Shown: positions 1 to 9,590 of the stretch, in pieces
Layout of the letters: each line of letters opens with the position of its first letter
Numbering within the stretch: position 1 is the first letter of the stretch
Assembly (NCBI GenBank): GCA_964058805.1
Contig: CAXKVV010001451.1
Coordinates: 1-34,928 of the forward strand
Length of the DNA: 34,928 nt
Source of the DNA: Schoenoplectus triqueter
Lineage: Eukaryota > Streptophyta > Magnoliopsida > Poales > Cyperaceae
Direction of reading: 5' to 3'
Translations under genes and position numbers: made by a program
The notes under the pieces: generated by a model
What the model saw: only the letters and a program-made list of their open reading frames with translations
Databases searched by the model: none
What the model was told of the DNA's origin: nothing

Positions 1-479
1 ACACAAGAGATAAATAAATTATATAACCAAATAAACTTAAACATTATAAATAGCATTTAAATAAAAATATGAAATGTGATAGGTCCAAGTATACGAGCTA
101 GTTGATGAGTTGTCGAACGAGTCAACCTTGGCTCGTACTCGAGTCAGAAAGTATACGAGCCAATCAGCTCAAGCTAGATTTAGCTCAAGTCAAGTTCAGC
201 TCCAGTTATGACGAGCCAAAATCCAAATGAGTTATGAGCCACGAGTTATTTGCCCAGCCCTATCCATAGAAGATAAATTTGGGAAGTTCTAGGGAACATT
301 TTACAATGAAAAATATTTGAATATCAAGTTATCAAGGTAGCTTATAATTGATATTGCAAATATGACTCAGCAGTGTATCAGCTTTCGTTTGGAACAATAT
401 GGTCTAATGTAGATTAATTTCACAATATTAGTTATTGCTAGTCATTACATTAGTAACAGCGTCTCAAATTAACTATTCT
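1..479. other. Left edge without a gene, with GAGC-rich motif stretch
   Basis: I see no gene here. Between about 80 and 262 there is a stretch rich in scattered gagcc, ggctcg, agctca and ctcgag words on both strands, ending in cagccctatcc. Read on the minus strand it starts gggctgggcaaataactcg. Such degenerate GAGCTC-type stretches are common in plant repeats and it may be a worn non-autonomous DNA transposon, but I cannot place its ends. The remainder is AT-rich with no recognisable coding frame. Confidence 0.3.
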
Positions 480-501
480 AACAAACCAATGCGGCATCAT
501 A
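480..501 (+). repeat. Left copy of a 22-bp direct repeat
   Basis: The 22 bases starting aacaaaccaatgcggcatca recur without mismatch at 1389-1410. The two copies bracket 887 bp that contain a MITE scrap and copia LTR remnants. A perfect repeat of this length may be a target-site duplication or a trace of repair. Confidence 0.75.
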
Positions 502-534
502 GCGCGCACACATATAATGTTAAATATATATAGA

Positions 535-566
535 GTAAATCTACCGTGAGCTTAAGCTCACGAAAG
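535..566 (+). mobile_element. Fragment of the fold-back MITE family
   Basis: The sequence gtaaatctaccgtgagctta followed by agctcacgaaag matches the terminal arm of the inverted-repeat MITEs at 26837 and 27066-27435, and more loosely the one at 18164-18546. It contains the 18-base perfect palindrome cgtgagcttaagctcacg at 545-562 and is preceded by tatatatagag, like the other copies. Only the terminal part is present. Confidence 0.65.
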
Positions 567-634
567 ACCAAGAAAATATATATTCTTTATTAAAGATGTA
601 TTTGTTTATTCAATTAGTTATGATAGGCATGAAT

Positions 635-855
635 TGTTGAATAAACATTAAATGTTATTTTTAGTGGATTTTAAATAAATTAGAAAATAAAAGAAAACTC
701 TTTGGCTTCAGCACTTTGTCAGATGTTTAGGCTATATAAAGAGTTGTATTCTATTATTTTGTATGCAAGAAAGATACATGAGTGTCTAATAGAAAAAAAT
801 CTTATTTTATCTATCTCTTCTATTATCTCAAAGTGTGATATCCGTCATTATCTTT
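635..855 (+). mobile_element. Ty1/copia LTR remnant, first unit (internally deleted)
   Basis: The unit opens with tgttgaataaac and carries aaataaattag and tttggcttcagcactttg, both repeated in the next unit at 856-1320. It then carries ggctatataaagagttgta, the same TATA-like block as the LTR at 23575-24108 (actatataaatagttgta). Compared with the second unit it lacks the middle portion. It is followed directly by the next unit's start. No coding frame is supported here; a 64-codon open frame at 702-896 is chance. Confidence 0.5.
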
Positions 856-1320
856 TGTTGAAAGATAAACTTAATTTTAGTATTAAAGTTAAATAAATTA
901 GGAAATAAATGGAGACTTTTTGGCTTCAGCACTTTGATAGAATTTTAAGGCTAGTTAATAATAGCATTTGAAGGGGTAAATGGACGTGGAATTTAGTGTA
1001 TGACTTATGGATGAAAAGCTATTGAAGTCTAGTTTCCAATGGTTCAAATTCTAAATCATTTGGAGTTCTCTACAGAGAGTTATGATAATTTTAGTGGACA
1101 AGGGTCAGCTGAAAGGGTGCTGTTTAGAATTCTGTTTTTATTATATATTTTTATTACGAATTTCTAGAGTCTTCTCAAATGTTTAGGCTATTTAAAGAGT
1201 TGTATTATGTTGTTTTGTAAGGAAAAAAGTTATAAGAGTCAATAAAAAATATTTACTTATTTTTATCCACATTTTTCTTATCTTTTTTCATTTATCTACC
1301 AACATCTAATTCTATCATGA
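856..1320 (+). mobile_element. Ty1/copia LTR remnant, second unit
   Basis: The unit starts tgttgaaagataaactt, close to tgttgaaaatataaactt of the copia LTR at 23575. It keeps the same order of blocks: gtctagttt, tggttcaa, agttatg, tattacgaatt, ctagagt, a TATA-like ggctatttaaagagttgta, and a pyrimidine-rich tail. It is a diverged relative of the 19-24 kb family, either a solo LTR or the remains of tandem LTRs. Confidence 0.55.
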
Positions 1321-1388
1321 ATAACTTGACTTTATTTTGGAAAAAAGAAGAAGTTGGGATGGCGATTCTTCTAGCACCTTTCCTTTCC

Positions 1389-1410
1389 AACAAACCAATG
1401 CGGCATCATA
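1389..1410 (+). repeat. Right copy of the 22-bp direct repeat
   Basis: Identical to 480-501 over 22 bases. To the right, the sequence continues into the coding-like arm that ends at the gypsy element at 1887. Confidence 0.75.
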
Positions 1411-1886
1411 CGCACTATTCGGGGTGCGGATGGATGATGTTAGCATCTACCACATTCAAAACCACATAACCATTACTGAACTTTAAAATCGCTGGTACAC
1501 CAAGTTCAACTAGGAGTGATCTACCTCAAGATAAAAGCTCATTCCTTTAAACCCTTCTCCTTAGCCGCCCTACCCACACTCAACACTCTATCTACCCAGT
1601 AAATTGCCTCCCAATCAAATCTCATCTCTCAATCCATTTCAAGTCATCCAAAACCTTCAGCCTCCATCAATCAAAGCCAAATGGCTTAGCACCCACCATT
1701 TCAACCTCGCACCCTTGAAGAACTCACCAAGTTAACAAAAATGGCTTCATATGCGCCTTGATGTAAACCATCATGCCTGACAAAAGAGATGCTTCGACTA
1801 TTTTCAAGTCAGTCATGCTCCCGACGCTTATGAAGGTTACATGGTGTGTCTCAGGTGCCTTGGTTATGACATACGATTAAATATTA
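1411..1886 (+). pseudogene. Unidentified coding-like sequence, left arm
   Basis: I do not recognise this stretch. It is much less AT-rich than its surroundings and rich in C and in CCC/ACC words. It reads on the plus strand as broken protein-like pieces, for example FGVRMDDVSIYHIQNHITIT from about 1418 and HAPDAYEGYMVCLRCLGYD near 1816-1872. Stops and frameshifts interrupt it. It ends at the gypsy LTR and similar C-rich sequence resumes at 7576, so the two arms were probably one sequence before the insertion. An old retroelement or host gene remnant are both possible. Confidence 0.3.
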
Positions 1887-2548
1887 TGATAGCGTTCGAG
1901 CTATGAATCATCTAAGGACACACACACGTTCAACGATAAAATCACAATTAGAGGATACTCTCAACTCACAACAGGATAAAAGAGGAGATAAACTCAACTC
2001 AAGATAAACTTTTTCATAATAATTCAACAAGTGAGTTTACATTCAGAAATTAGGCTTGATACAACCATACAACTCAACTCTAGAAACTTCATACTAATTA
2101 ATAACTCCTTAACTACTTTTACAAATAAAAAACACAATAAAAATAACATTAAATACTACTGCTAATTCCAAATTATAATTAAAATATAGAGAGACTCAAA
2201 AGACAAGTTCCAAAAAACTAAATGATGCTGGCTGGCTCCTCAGTGACCACGCTCACTTGACACGAGATTTTAACCAAAAAATATCTAGAATCTGGAGAAA
2301 CTCAAAACACAAAAAAGATAGTCCATGTCATCATCTGATTACAAAACTTTGAATCACCCAAATTCGAGCATTTATGAGAGAGTTATACCGAAAATACTGG
2401 CCCAATTTGAATCTATCCATAGAGCTGTTTCAGAAATTAATTGCAAATCTGACTTGGGCCAGGTTCTTCAAACTGAGAACTAGTCCAGAACTTACTTTCT
2501 TGATCATGATTGTTCACCTGTAGACCTGCCATGACTTGATCGCCATCA
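1887..2548 (-). repeat. 3' LTR of the CRM-like gypsy element
   Basis: On the minus strand the LTR runs from TGATGGCGATCAAG to CGCTATCA, with TG...CA ends. It is the same length as 6914-7575. Its first 112 bases on the coding strand continue the integrase reading frame down to a TAA at 2437-2439. Confidence 0.92.
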
Positions 2549-2560
2549 TTCTCCCCCGGT
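2549..2560 (-). other. Polypurine tract of the gypsy element
   Basis: Read on the minus strand, ccgggggagaa directly precedes the TGATGG start of the 3' LTR. A purine tract at exactly this place primes plus-strand DNA synthesis in LTR retrotransposons. It overlaps the codons just after the integrase stop. Confidence 0.75.
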
Positions 2561-3828
2561 TAAAAAGAACTCGCCCACGAGTTCGGCTCATTTTCTCCAT
2601 GGTATGGAGATAGATCCTTCACATTGAAAGTGGTTGAAACACCATAATCTCCGGGAAGCTCCACCTTGTAAGCATTGTCACCTATGCGCTGTAAAATTTT
2701 GAACAGTCCATCACCACAGTGCTTGAGCTTTGCCTTGCGCCCAGGTGAAAATATCTCCTTGCTCGAATGCACCCACACAAGATCACCTTCTTTGAAAATC
2801 ACAGCCCTTCGGTGCTTGTTAGCTTGTCTTTCATACTTCTGATTTTGCTTCTCAATCCTCTTCCCGACTTGTTCATGCAAGTCATTGATTGCTTTAGCAC
2901 GCTTATATGCATCTCCACTATAGCTATGGTTGATTGGCAATGACACAAGATCAAGAGGAGTCTTCAGATTGCATCCATACATCACTTCAAAAGGGTTTTT
3001 ACCTGTCGTCTTGCTGCTAGACCTGTTGTAAGCGAATTCAGCTTGAGGTAGAATAAGGTCCCATTGACGTATGTTATCACCCACCAAACTTCTCAACAGA
3101 TTGCCTAAACTTCGATTCATAATTTCAGTTTGGCCATCGGTTTGAGGATGATAGGCTGAACTAAATTGCAGCTTGGTACCCATCTTATGCCAAAGTATTC
3201 TCCAAAAATGCCCAACAAACTTCGGATCTCTGTCAGATGTTATGTTATTTAAAATGCCATGCAACTTCACTATCTCCTTGAAATAAAGATCAGCTATGTT
3301 ATTAGCATCTATCATTTTCGCGCAAGGAATAAAGTACGCCATTTTATAGAACCGATCAACCACCACCATGATTGAATCTTTACTGCGTTGAGTTCGGGGC
3401 AGTCCTATCACAAAGTCCATGCTCACATCTTTCCACGGTGCATTAGGAACAGGAAGGGGAGTGTAAAGTCCAAAATTTTGTGACTTTATTTTTGCTAGAT
3501 GGCAAGTTCTACATCTCAAAATGTAATGGTTCACATCCTTCATCATTTTAGACCAATAAAAATGATCTTGGAGTAATGAGCCAGTTTTATCTCGCCTAAA
3601 ATGACCACTTAACCCACCATCATGAACCTTCTTAATGATCTGCCACCTCAAAGAATAATTTGGTATGCACAAACGATTGTCATAGAAAAGATATCCATCA
3701 TTCATCATAAATTTTTTATATGACCCTTTTGCACATTCATCTTTTATCTTGTCAAAAAACTCATCATCAACATACAACTCCTTAATCCCTTCAAACCCAA
3801 GAACATTTACCTTCATTGTGGACAGCAA
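2560..3828 (-). CDS. Ty3/gypsy integrase (422-codon open frame)
   Basis: This frame encodes the integrase that inserts the element's cDNA. The zinc-binding HHCC module is visible at about residues 69-110 (H of VHDGGLSGH, then CRTCHLAK). The catalytic core follows with all three acidic residues: Asp in SMDFVIGLP, Asp in SDRDPKFVG, and Glu in DGQTEIMNR. The C-terminal part has GDGLFKILQRIGDNAYKVEL, a GPY/F-like module, and ends FNVKDLSPYHGENEPNSW plus a short tail. No classical chromodomain is visible. The frame stops with TAA at 2560-2562, but beyond it the same frame reads PGENDGDQ and on into the LTR. The Met at the 5' end is not a real start; in life this was part of a longer polyprotein. 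Confidence 0.88.
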   Translation of the reverse strand: MLSTMKVNVLGFEGIKELYVDDEFFDKIKDECAKGSYKKFMMNDGYLFYDNRLCIPNYSLRWQIIKKVHDGGLSGHFRRDKTGSLLQDHFYWSKMMKDVNHYILRCRTCHLAKIKSQNFGLYTPLPVPNAPWKDVSMDFVIGLPRTQRSKDSIMVVVDRFYKMAYFIPCAKMIDANNIADLYFKEIVKLHGILNNITSDRDPKFVGHFWRILWHKMGTKLQFSSAYHPQTDGQTEIMNRSLGNLLRSLVGDNIRQWDLILPQAEFAYNRSSSKTTGKNPFEVMYGCNLKTPLDLVSLPINHSYSGDAYKRAKAINDLHEQVGKRIEKQNQKYERQANKHRRAVIFKEGDLVWVHSSKEIFSPGRKAKLKHCGDGLFKILQRIGDNAYKVELPGDYGVSTTFNVKDLSPYHGENEPNSWASSF

Positions 3829-4180
3829 GGAATGTCATCTACTTAAAGCATCTGTCATCTGATTTGAAGCGCCACTTTTATGCTTGATGTGGAATGTGTA
3901 GCCTTATAAAATTTTCACCCACCTTACGTGCCTCGGTTTGAGCTTGTGCTGTCCATTTATGAACTTCAACGCCTCATGATAGGAGTAGAGAATGAACTCC
4001 TTAGAAATGAGGTAGTGCCTCCAATGCCTAAGAGCTCATACAATTGGATAGAACCCCTTGTCATATGTAGTGTAGTTCTTGCAAAAATTTGAAAGCTTTT
4101 CACTAAAGAAGGCAATAGATCAACCTTCTTGATTGAGTACCGCACCAATACTTACACCAGATGTATCACATTCAAACTCA
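3829..4180 (-). pseudogene. Ty3/gypsy RNase H, broken
   Basis: On the minus strand this stretch reads through several frames as a gypsy RNase H. It starts with [16 protein letters not shown], where the Asp is the first catalytic residue, then pieces matching SEKLSNF, YYTTYDK-like text, ALRHWRHYL, and finally NQMTDALSR, which keeps the last Asp before integrase. Stops and at least one frameshift (between 3966 and 4148) destroy it. It lies between RT and integrase, as expected, and removes RNA from the RNA-DNA hybrid in working elements. Confidence 0.75.
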
Positions 4181-5179
4181 AAAATATTCTCAAAGTTTGG
4201 CAAAGTAAGAATTGAGTCTGCTGTCATCTTCTCCTTGATGAGCTGAAAACTCTTTTCAGCTTCCTTCGTCCATTTGAATACTCCTCCTTTCAAACACTCG
4301 GTGATTGGAGAGACAAGAGTGCTGAAATCTTGAATGAACCGACGATAGAATGAGGTCAGTCCACGAAAACTCCTCACATCGTGAATGTTGGCTGGTGTTA
4401 GACATAAAACAATTGCATCCACCTTAGAAGGATCAACATGAATACCCTCAACTGAAACCACATAACCTAGAAATACCAAGTTGTTGGTTAGGAACTCGCA
4501 CTTCTTGAAATTGATGTAGAGTTTCTGTTCAGCTAGCGTTTTAAAGACTTGACGAAGGTGCTCCAAATGCTCTGACTCACCCGTGCTATACAAGAGTATG
4601 TCATCAAAATAGACCATCAAAAATCTGCCAATAAAAGACTTAAATAATAAATTCATTAGTCTCATAAAAGTACTAGGAGCATTAGAGAGTCTGAATGACA
4701 TCACCAACCACTCAAACAATCCATCACGGGTCTTAAATGTCGTCTTCCATTCATCACTAGGCCTCATACGAATCTGATGATACCCACTTATAAGATCAAC
4801 CTTTGAAAACACACTAGCATCATGGAGCTGATCTAGCATGTTATCAAGACGAGGAATAGGGAAACGATACTTAATAGTAATCTTGTTGACCGCTCTACTA
4901 TTTACACACATACGAAAATAACCATCTTTCTTCGGCACAAGAAAGGCTGGAACTACACAAGGACTCATGCTTTTACGCACCAATCCCCTTGCTCAACAAC
5001 TCATCTATTTGCCGCTGTAACTCAATATTTTCTGTTGGGTTCATTCGGTAGGCTGCTTTGTTTGACAAAACTGCACCAGGAACAAAATCTATGTAGTGTT
5101 GCACACTCCTCATTATAGGTAAACCTACTAGAATTTCATTTGGAACAAGGTTCTGAAATTGTTCAAGTAAAGGTACCAC
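4120..5179 (-). pseudogene. Ty3/gypsy reverse transcriptase, one frameshift
   Basis: This is the polymerase of the gypsy element. The N-terminal part lies at 4973-5179 (YIDFVPGAVLSNKAAYRMNP, then IDELLSKG). The main part lies at 4120-4983 ([43 protein letters not shown]). The YFDD catalytic motif is intact. The two parts are in different frames, overlapping by a few bases around 4973-4983, which points to a single small indel next to the sequence for LLSKG. Otherwise the RT frame is surprisingly clean. Length and motif order fit the family. Confidence 0.88.
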
Positions 5180-5330
5180 TGGTCCTGATATTAGAGTACT
5201 TCTGTCACTCTTAACTTATTTCACCATCAATGCAAAGGTTATTTGGAATTCTTAAAAAATTTCAGCAAATTCAGATTTTGAGAGAATGAAATTGCTATCC
5301 TTGAGGGCTGGTTTAGAATTCATTTCCATT

Positions 5331-5741
5331 CTAGAATGACTCAAAATAATAAGTGTTTTTAAAACCGTCATGGTGTATCTTTCTATCAAACTGCCAAGGC
5401 CTCCCTAAAAGTAAATGATAAGCATCTATAGGAACTACATCGCACCATACCTCATCTCGGTACTTCTCACCAATAGAAAAATTAATCAAACAACGTTGGT
5501 CAACTTGCACACATTTATCCTTTTCCAATCAAGAGAGTTTGTACGGTTTTGGGTGCTTTTCAGTTTTAAGCGACAGTTTTTGCACCATAGTTTCAGAAAT
5601 AATATTCTCATAACTCTCACTATCAATGATAACATCACATACCTTCACATGAGAGGTGCATCGCGTATGGAAGATATTATTACGGAGCCACACATCATCT
5701 TGAACGGGAATGAAATTCAGCACACACCAAATCACCAACAT
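5331..5741 (-). pseudogene. Ty3/gypsy aspartic protease, active site changed
   Basis: The upstream piece (5529-5741) reads VCDVIIDSESYENIISETM, where gypsy proteases of this group have DSG at the active site. Here it is DSE, a GGN-to-GAG change. The downstream piece (5331-5528) reads VDQRCLINFSIGEKYRDEVW, then VVPIDAYHLLLGRPWQFDR, a well-known block before RT. A frame break or stop separates the two at about 5529. The protein would cut the Gag-Pol polyprotein, and this copy should be inactive. Confidence 0.78.
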
Positions 5742-5849
5742 CTCATTCGTATCTCCATAAATGACATCCTCCTCATCCGCTGCCTCATCAAAAATGGGTG
5801 GATAATCAAAATCTGCTTGCTCCTCCTCTAGGGGTTCTTCAACAATGAT

Positions 5850-6887
5850 AAATACCCGCTAGTTTGGGCACTTAGACATCATGTGACCGTATCCTTTGCG
5901 TCAATAACATTAAATAGCTTTAGGGGCTAGTTTAGAGGGTCATGCGGTTGCGGTTGTGGCTGAAAATTTGGCCAATGCACTTGATGTTGGTTTGGCTGAT
6001 TGTGTACTGCTCCCATGGCTTATTGGATAGCCTCAATTGAGAACTCGGCTACCACCAAAGCTCACTATTTTTTTAACTTCTTTCTCCTTGAGTTACTTTT
6101 CAACTTTTATGGCATGCTTAAACACATCATGATAAGCGATAAAGGGTTGTAAAGTTATCACATCATGAATCTCCTTACGAAGGCCACAGAGATATCGTGC
6201 AATGGTTTGTTCTTCGGTCTCAAAAACGCCACACTTTAGCATGAGGTGATCAAGTTCCTCGGTGTAATCTGCCATAGTATTATCACCTTGAATAAAGCCA
6301 TGAAGTTGAAGAAATGGCTCTTGCAAGTACCCTTCTGGTAGAAACTTCTTTCGCAACTCTTTCACCATATTTTCTCATGTTCTGATTTTTTGTTTACCCT
6401 CACGAGCTCGCTTCATTTTCAACTGCTCCCACCAAATAGAAGCATGCTTCTTCAATTTGATGGCAATAATCTTCACCTTATCTTCCTCAGGGACATCTTG
6501 GTACTCAAAGACATGTTCAGCCGTATTGAGCCAATCTATGAACTTAGCGGGTTGTATGCACCCTTTGTACATCGGAATATCCATTTTTAGATCAAAAGCC
6601 CGTCGAAATTGCTAGTTTCTTTGGGTGTGATTTTTATAGAGAGCCTTTTCATCACTAGACACCAATGTGTGATTGTCGTGGAAGGGGTTGAACTATGTAT
6701 CATCATCACCATAAGTTTCGCCATCTGAGCCACGATAGGAATCATCACGATTATTCCCAGCGGCCTCCACACACGCTAGACGCTCTTGGAGTTGTTGCAC
6801 ATGCTGTCTCAACTCGTTCAACTCAATATCTCGATCGGCTTGCTGGTTACCTTCAGGAGGATTGACATGAGCACTACGTTGCACCAT
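5850..6887 (-). pseudogene. Ty3/gypsy Gag, several stops
   Basis: The capsid-type protein begins at the ATG at 6885-6887 (MVQRSAHVNPPEGNQQ, followed by ELNELRQHVQQLQERL, a coiled-coil-like stretch), only a few bases from the primer site. The retrotransposon gag domain follows in pieces: PAKFIDWLNTAEHVFEYQDV and KHASIWWEQLK at 6375-6584, then RKKFLPEGYLQEPFLQLHGF at 6093-6368. Near 5865-5930 a zinc-knuckle remnant reads KGYGHMMSKCPN, with the second Cys replaced and a stop inside. Stops at about 6690, 6590 and 6370 break the frame. Confidence 0.82.
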
Positions 6888-6898
6888 CCTTCGCTTGC

Positions 6899-6910
6899 TG
6901 CTCTGATACT
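6899..6910 (-). other. tRNA-iMet primer-binding site of the gypsy element
   Basis: Read on the minus strand, agtatcagagc lies a few bases inside the 5' LTR end. It matches tatcagagc, the complement of the 3' end of plant initiator methionine tRNA, the usual primer for this group. The first bases (TGG in the standard site) are altered to TAG. Confidence 0.75.
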
Positions 6911-6913
6911 AAC

Positions 6914-7575
6914 TGTTAGCGTTCGAGTTATGAATCGTCCAAGGACACACACACGTTCAATGATAAAATCACAACTAGAGGATACTCTCAACTCACAACA
7001 TGATAAAAGAGGAGATAAACTCAACTCAAGATAAACTTTTTCATAATAATTCAACAAGTGAGTTTACATTCAGAAATTAGGCTTGATATAGCCATACAAC
7101 TCAACTCTAGAAACTTTCTACTAATTAATAACTCTTTAACTACTTTTGCAAATATCAAAACACAATAAAAATAACATTAACTACTACTGCTAATTCCAAA
7201 ATATAATTAAAATATAGAGAGACTCAAAAGATAAGTTTCAAGAAATTAAATGCTGCTGGTTGGCTCCTCAGTGACCATGCTCACTTGACACGAGGTTTTG
7301 ACCAAGAAGAATCTAGAATCTGGAGAAACTTAAAACACACAAAAGATAGTCATTACATCATCTGATCATATAACTTTGAATCACTCAAATCCGAGCCTTT
7401 ATGAGAGAGTTATGCCCAAAATACTAGCCCAGTACGAATCTATCCAAAGAGCTATTTCGGAAATTAATTACAAATCTGACTTGGGCCTGGTTCTTCAAAC
7501 TGAGAACTGGTCCAGAGTTGGCTTCTTTGATCATGATTGTTCACATGTAGATCTTTCATGACTTGATCGCCATCA
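6914..7575 (-). repeat. 5' LTR of the CRM-like gypsy element
   Basis: The minus-strand 5' LTR has the same 662-bp length and ends as 1887-2548. It carries the promoter in a working element. It preserves the same integrase-extension reading frame at its start (GDQVMKDLHVNNHDQRSQLW and on to PSQICN). Confidence 0.92.
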
Positions 7576-9417
7576 AATTGTCCCCGAAGGCGTATGGGAG
7601 ATCGTGACCCTCTTGCCCATGCAACACACCCAAGGGGAAACAAAAGTGATTTCTCACTTCGTGTTGACCGCTCGACCACAATTCAAGCCTTCATCCATTA
7701 GAACCACACCATGTCAAGTGAGGTCCTTCGGCTAAATAGTATTATGGTGATCGATGCTTACTTCATCAATGGCTACACCATTATATGAGAAGCACGTCAT
7801 AACAAGGGCTTTCATATAGAAGTCATCACCCCTATAGCTTGTACATCTTCAAGGGCGCAGATACCTACTGCACTTACCGAGGGGCACATCTAGGGATAAA
7901 TTCCTATCCGAGCAGTATCACTAAGGTCTGAATGCTTTGGGATATATGATATTTTTACAGTCTTTAGCACTCCACGCTCAACCAACACCTATATGATTCA
8001 AAATATAGATAGAGATAGGTCATCTTCCTCCTCACTTTTGGGCGTTAGAGCAAGTAACCCATATCATTGCCTCTGTTGGCTTAATACTACACCATTAGAT
8101 GTTTCGTAACATCTCAACGCATGATACCTTGGAGCTCTTACTGGCCACCACCAATCTCGGCCTTATCCCCAAGTCGATCTCCCTACTCATCAAAGGTCTA
8201 CAATACATCATGTCGATTATTATAATCTCGTGGATAGAGGAAGCCTTCATATTTTTTACCATCTCAGATACAACACCACCGGAGTCGGTTTATGAAGACA
8301 TGGCTCGAGACGTCCATGCTCACATGATGTCTAGATGTTCACCAGCCTCGGGCTCTAGAAGTGCTTGAAGGAGGAGTCCAAGCTTTGACCCCTAGGCAAC
8401 TACACGTAGCTCTTATGGTTCATCGAACAACAAGGAACAACCTCATGGTGTACCATATAACTCAGACCCTGTTATCGATAAGGACATCCTGATCTCACTC
8501 ATCCAAAAGGCACCCACCAAGCCGGCCAAGTAGTGTCTCCAGACCTTACTAACCTAGTCAATTATCAACCTCAATAAATTTTGAATGAAATGAAGGCTTC
8601 TATTCCAAGCAAAACTATAGGGATAGAGGCTTTCGTTCAGCCTGCCACACAGGAACCAGAGTCAAAGGAGATATATGACGTAACAATGCAACAGGTAAAG
8701 ATAAATTTGGAGCGCCACAAAATGACAAAGGGGAAGGAGCATGTTGTAAGAACTCCAAGGATATTGGAAAAAGCTACGCAGCTAGCACCCAAGGAGATAA
8801 AACTGATTCAACCTAATACAGACCAAAGGAGACGCGCTAGCATGCCCAACTTAACCTATTACCCTACTCTAGACACCATAACTAACAGTAAAAGCCATCA
8901 CATGCTGCTTCAGCCTCCTCCAGCCTTGTAAAAAAAAGCGGGCCATCAAGTAAGACTTTGAAGACCTGTTACCACTTCAGCTACTAAGACCTCTTATGTC
9001 CCTGCTATTGTTCACCCTTGACCCCCAATATTGTGCCACCCCTGAGCCAACCAAAGGTAATAAATCCAAACTCAGATCTTCCCCAACCATGACCTATGAT
9101 GCCTCCGGCCACCAGTACCTAACCTTCCCCAAACTCGACCCATCTCATAGCCTAAACTCATATAACCTTCCCCTTTCTCCACTTACCCATAACACCTCTC
9201 ATGTGGAACCACTATTAGAACCTCCCATTGACTCCTACCCCATTAACATCTTCAAACCACCTCAGCTAAAACCCATAAAGGAAAGACACCAACTCAGAGC
9301 AAGGTCACTAGGTGGCATCGGCTCAGAGCAACGATTGGCACTAGGTAAGAGGCGATGTGGTCAGAGCAAGTGATGAAAGAGAAGGTTGGAGGGTAGAGGT
9401 GACGAGGCTAAGGTGAA
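7576..9417 (+). pseudogene. Unidentified coding-like sequence, right arm
   Basis: I do not recognise this sequence. It continues the C-rich composition of 1411-1886 after the gypsy insertion. Plus-strand pieces include VPEGVWEIVTLLPMQHTQG from 7578, and open frames of 116 codons at 8581-8931 (charged, TKGKEHVVRTPRILEKATQL) and 125 codons at 8996-9373 (proline-rich, FPKLDPSHSLNSYNLPLSP). The two are in different frames and separated by stops. The low-complexity Pro/Ser/Thr stretch resembles linker regions of plant retroelement proteins, but nothing in it identifies a family. I treat it as a decayed gene or element, not an active gene. Confidence 0.3.
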
Positions 9418-9590
9418 AGGTGATGGGGTTGGTTAGGATTGAGGTGAAGGAGAGAATGAGCCAATGAAAGTAGGCGATGGGTTAGTCAGCTAGGGGTGAT
9501 GCGAATGAGAGAAGAAGTCAATGAAGGTGAGGCGATGGGTCAGTCAGCTAGGGATGAGGCAAATGAGAGAATGAGCGAATTCTGTGAATG
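9418..9590 (+). repeat. Three tandem units of 54-58 bp
   Basis: The word aggcgatgggt(t/c)agtcagctaggg starts at 9472 and again at 9530, 58 bases apart, and each is followed by gatg-gaatgagaga-type sequence. A more diverged unit, aggtgatggggttggttagg, starts at 9418. G-rich on the plus strand, with gaatgagagaatgag echoes. Confidence 0.7.

Larger units (their letters stand above)
1887..7575 (-). mobile_element. Ty3/gypsy LTR retrotransposon, CRM-like chromovirus, decayed
   Basis: A complete minus-strand element: 5' LTR (6914-7575), primer site, gag, protease, RT, RNase H, integrase, purine tract, 3' LTR (1887-2548). The order PR-RT-RH-IN defines Ty3/gypsy. The two 662-bp LTRs differ at roughly 9% of positions by my hand count, so the insertion is old. 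The coding region is cut by stops and frameshifts, but the integrase frame is open for 422 codons. I place it near the CRM chromoviruses because the integrase frame, apart from one stop, continues into the 3' LTR, a trait known from that clade. The flanks tatta (1882-1886) and aattg (7576-7580) do not match, so no target-site duplication is visible. Confidence 0.9.

Noticed and set aside
5415..5831. 138-codon plus-strand open frame
   Set aside because: It lies antisense to the gypsy protease and gag tail, which are clearly recognisable on the minus strand. It is a shadow.
8099..8368. 89-codon frame in the unknown right arm
   Set aside because: No family resemblance, and neighbouring frames are as plausible; I kept only the general coding-like call.
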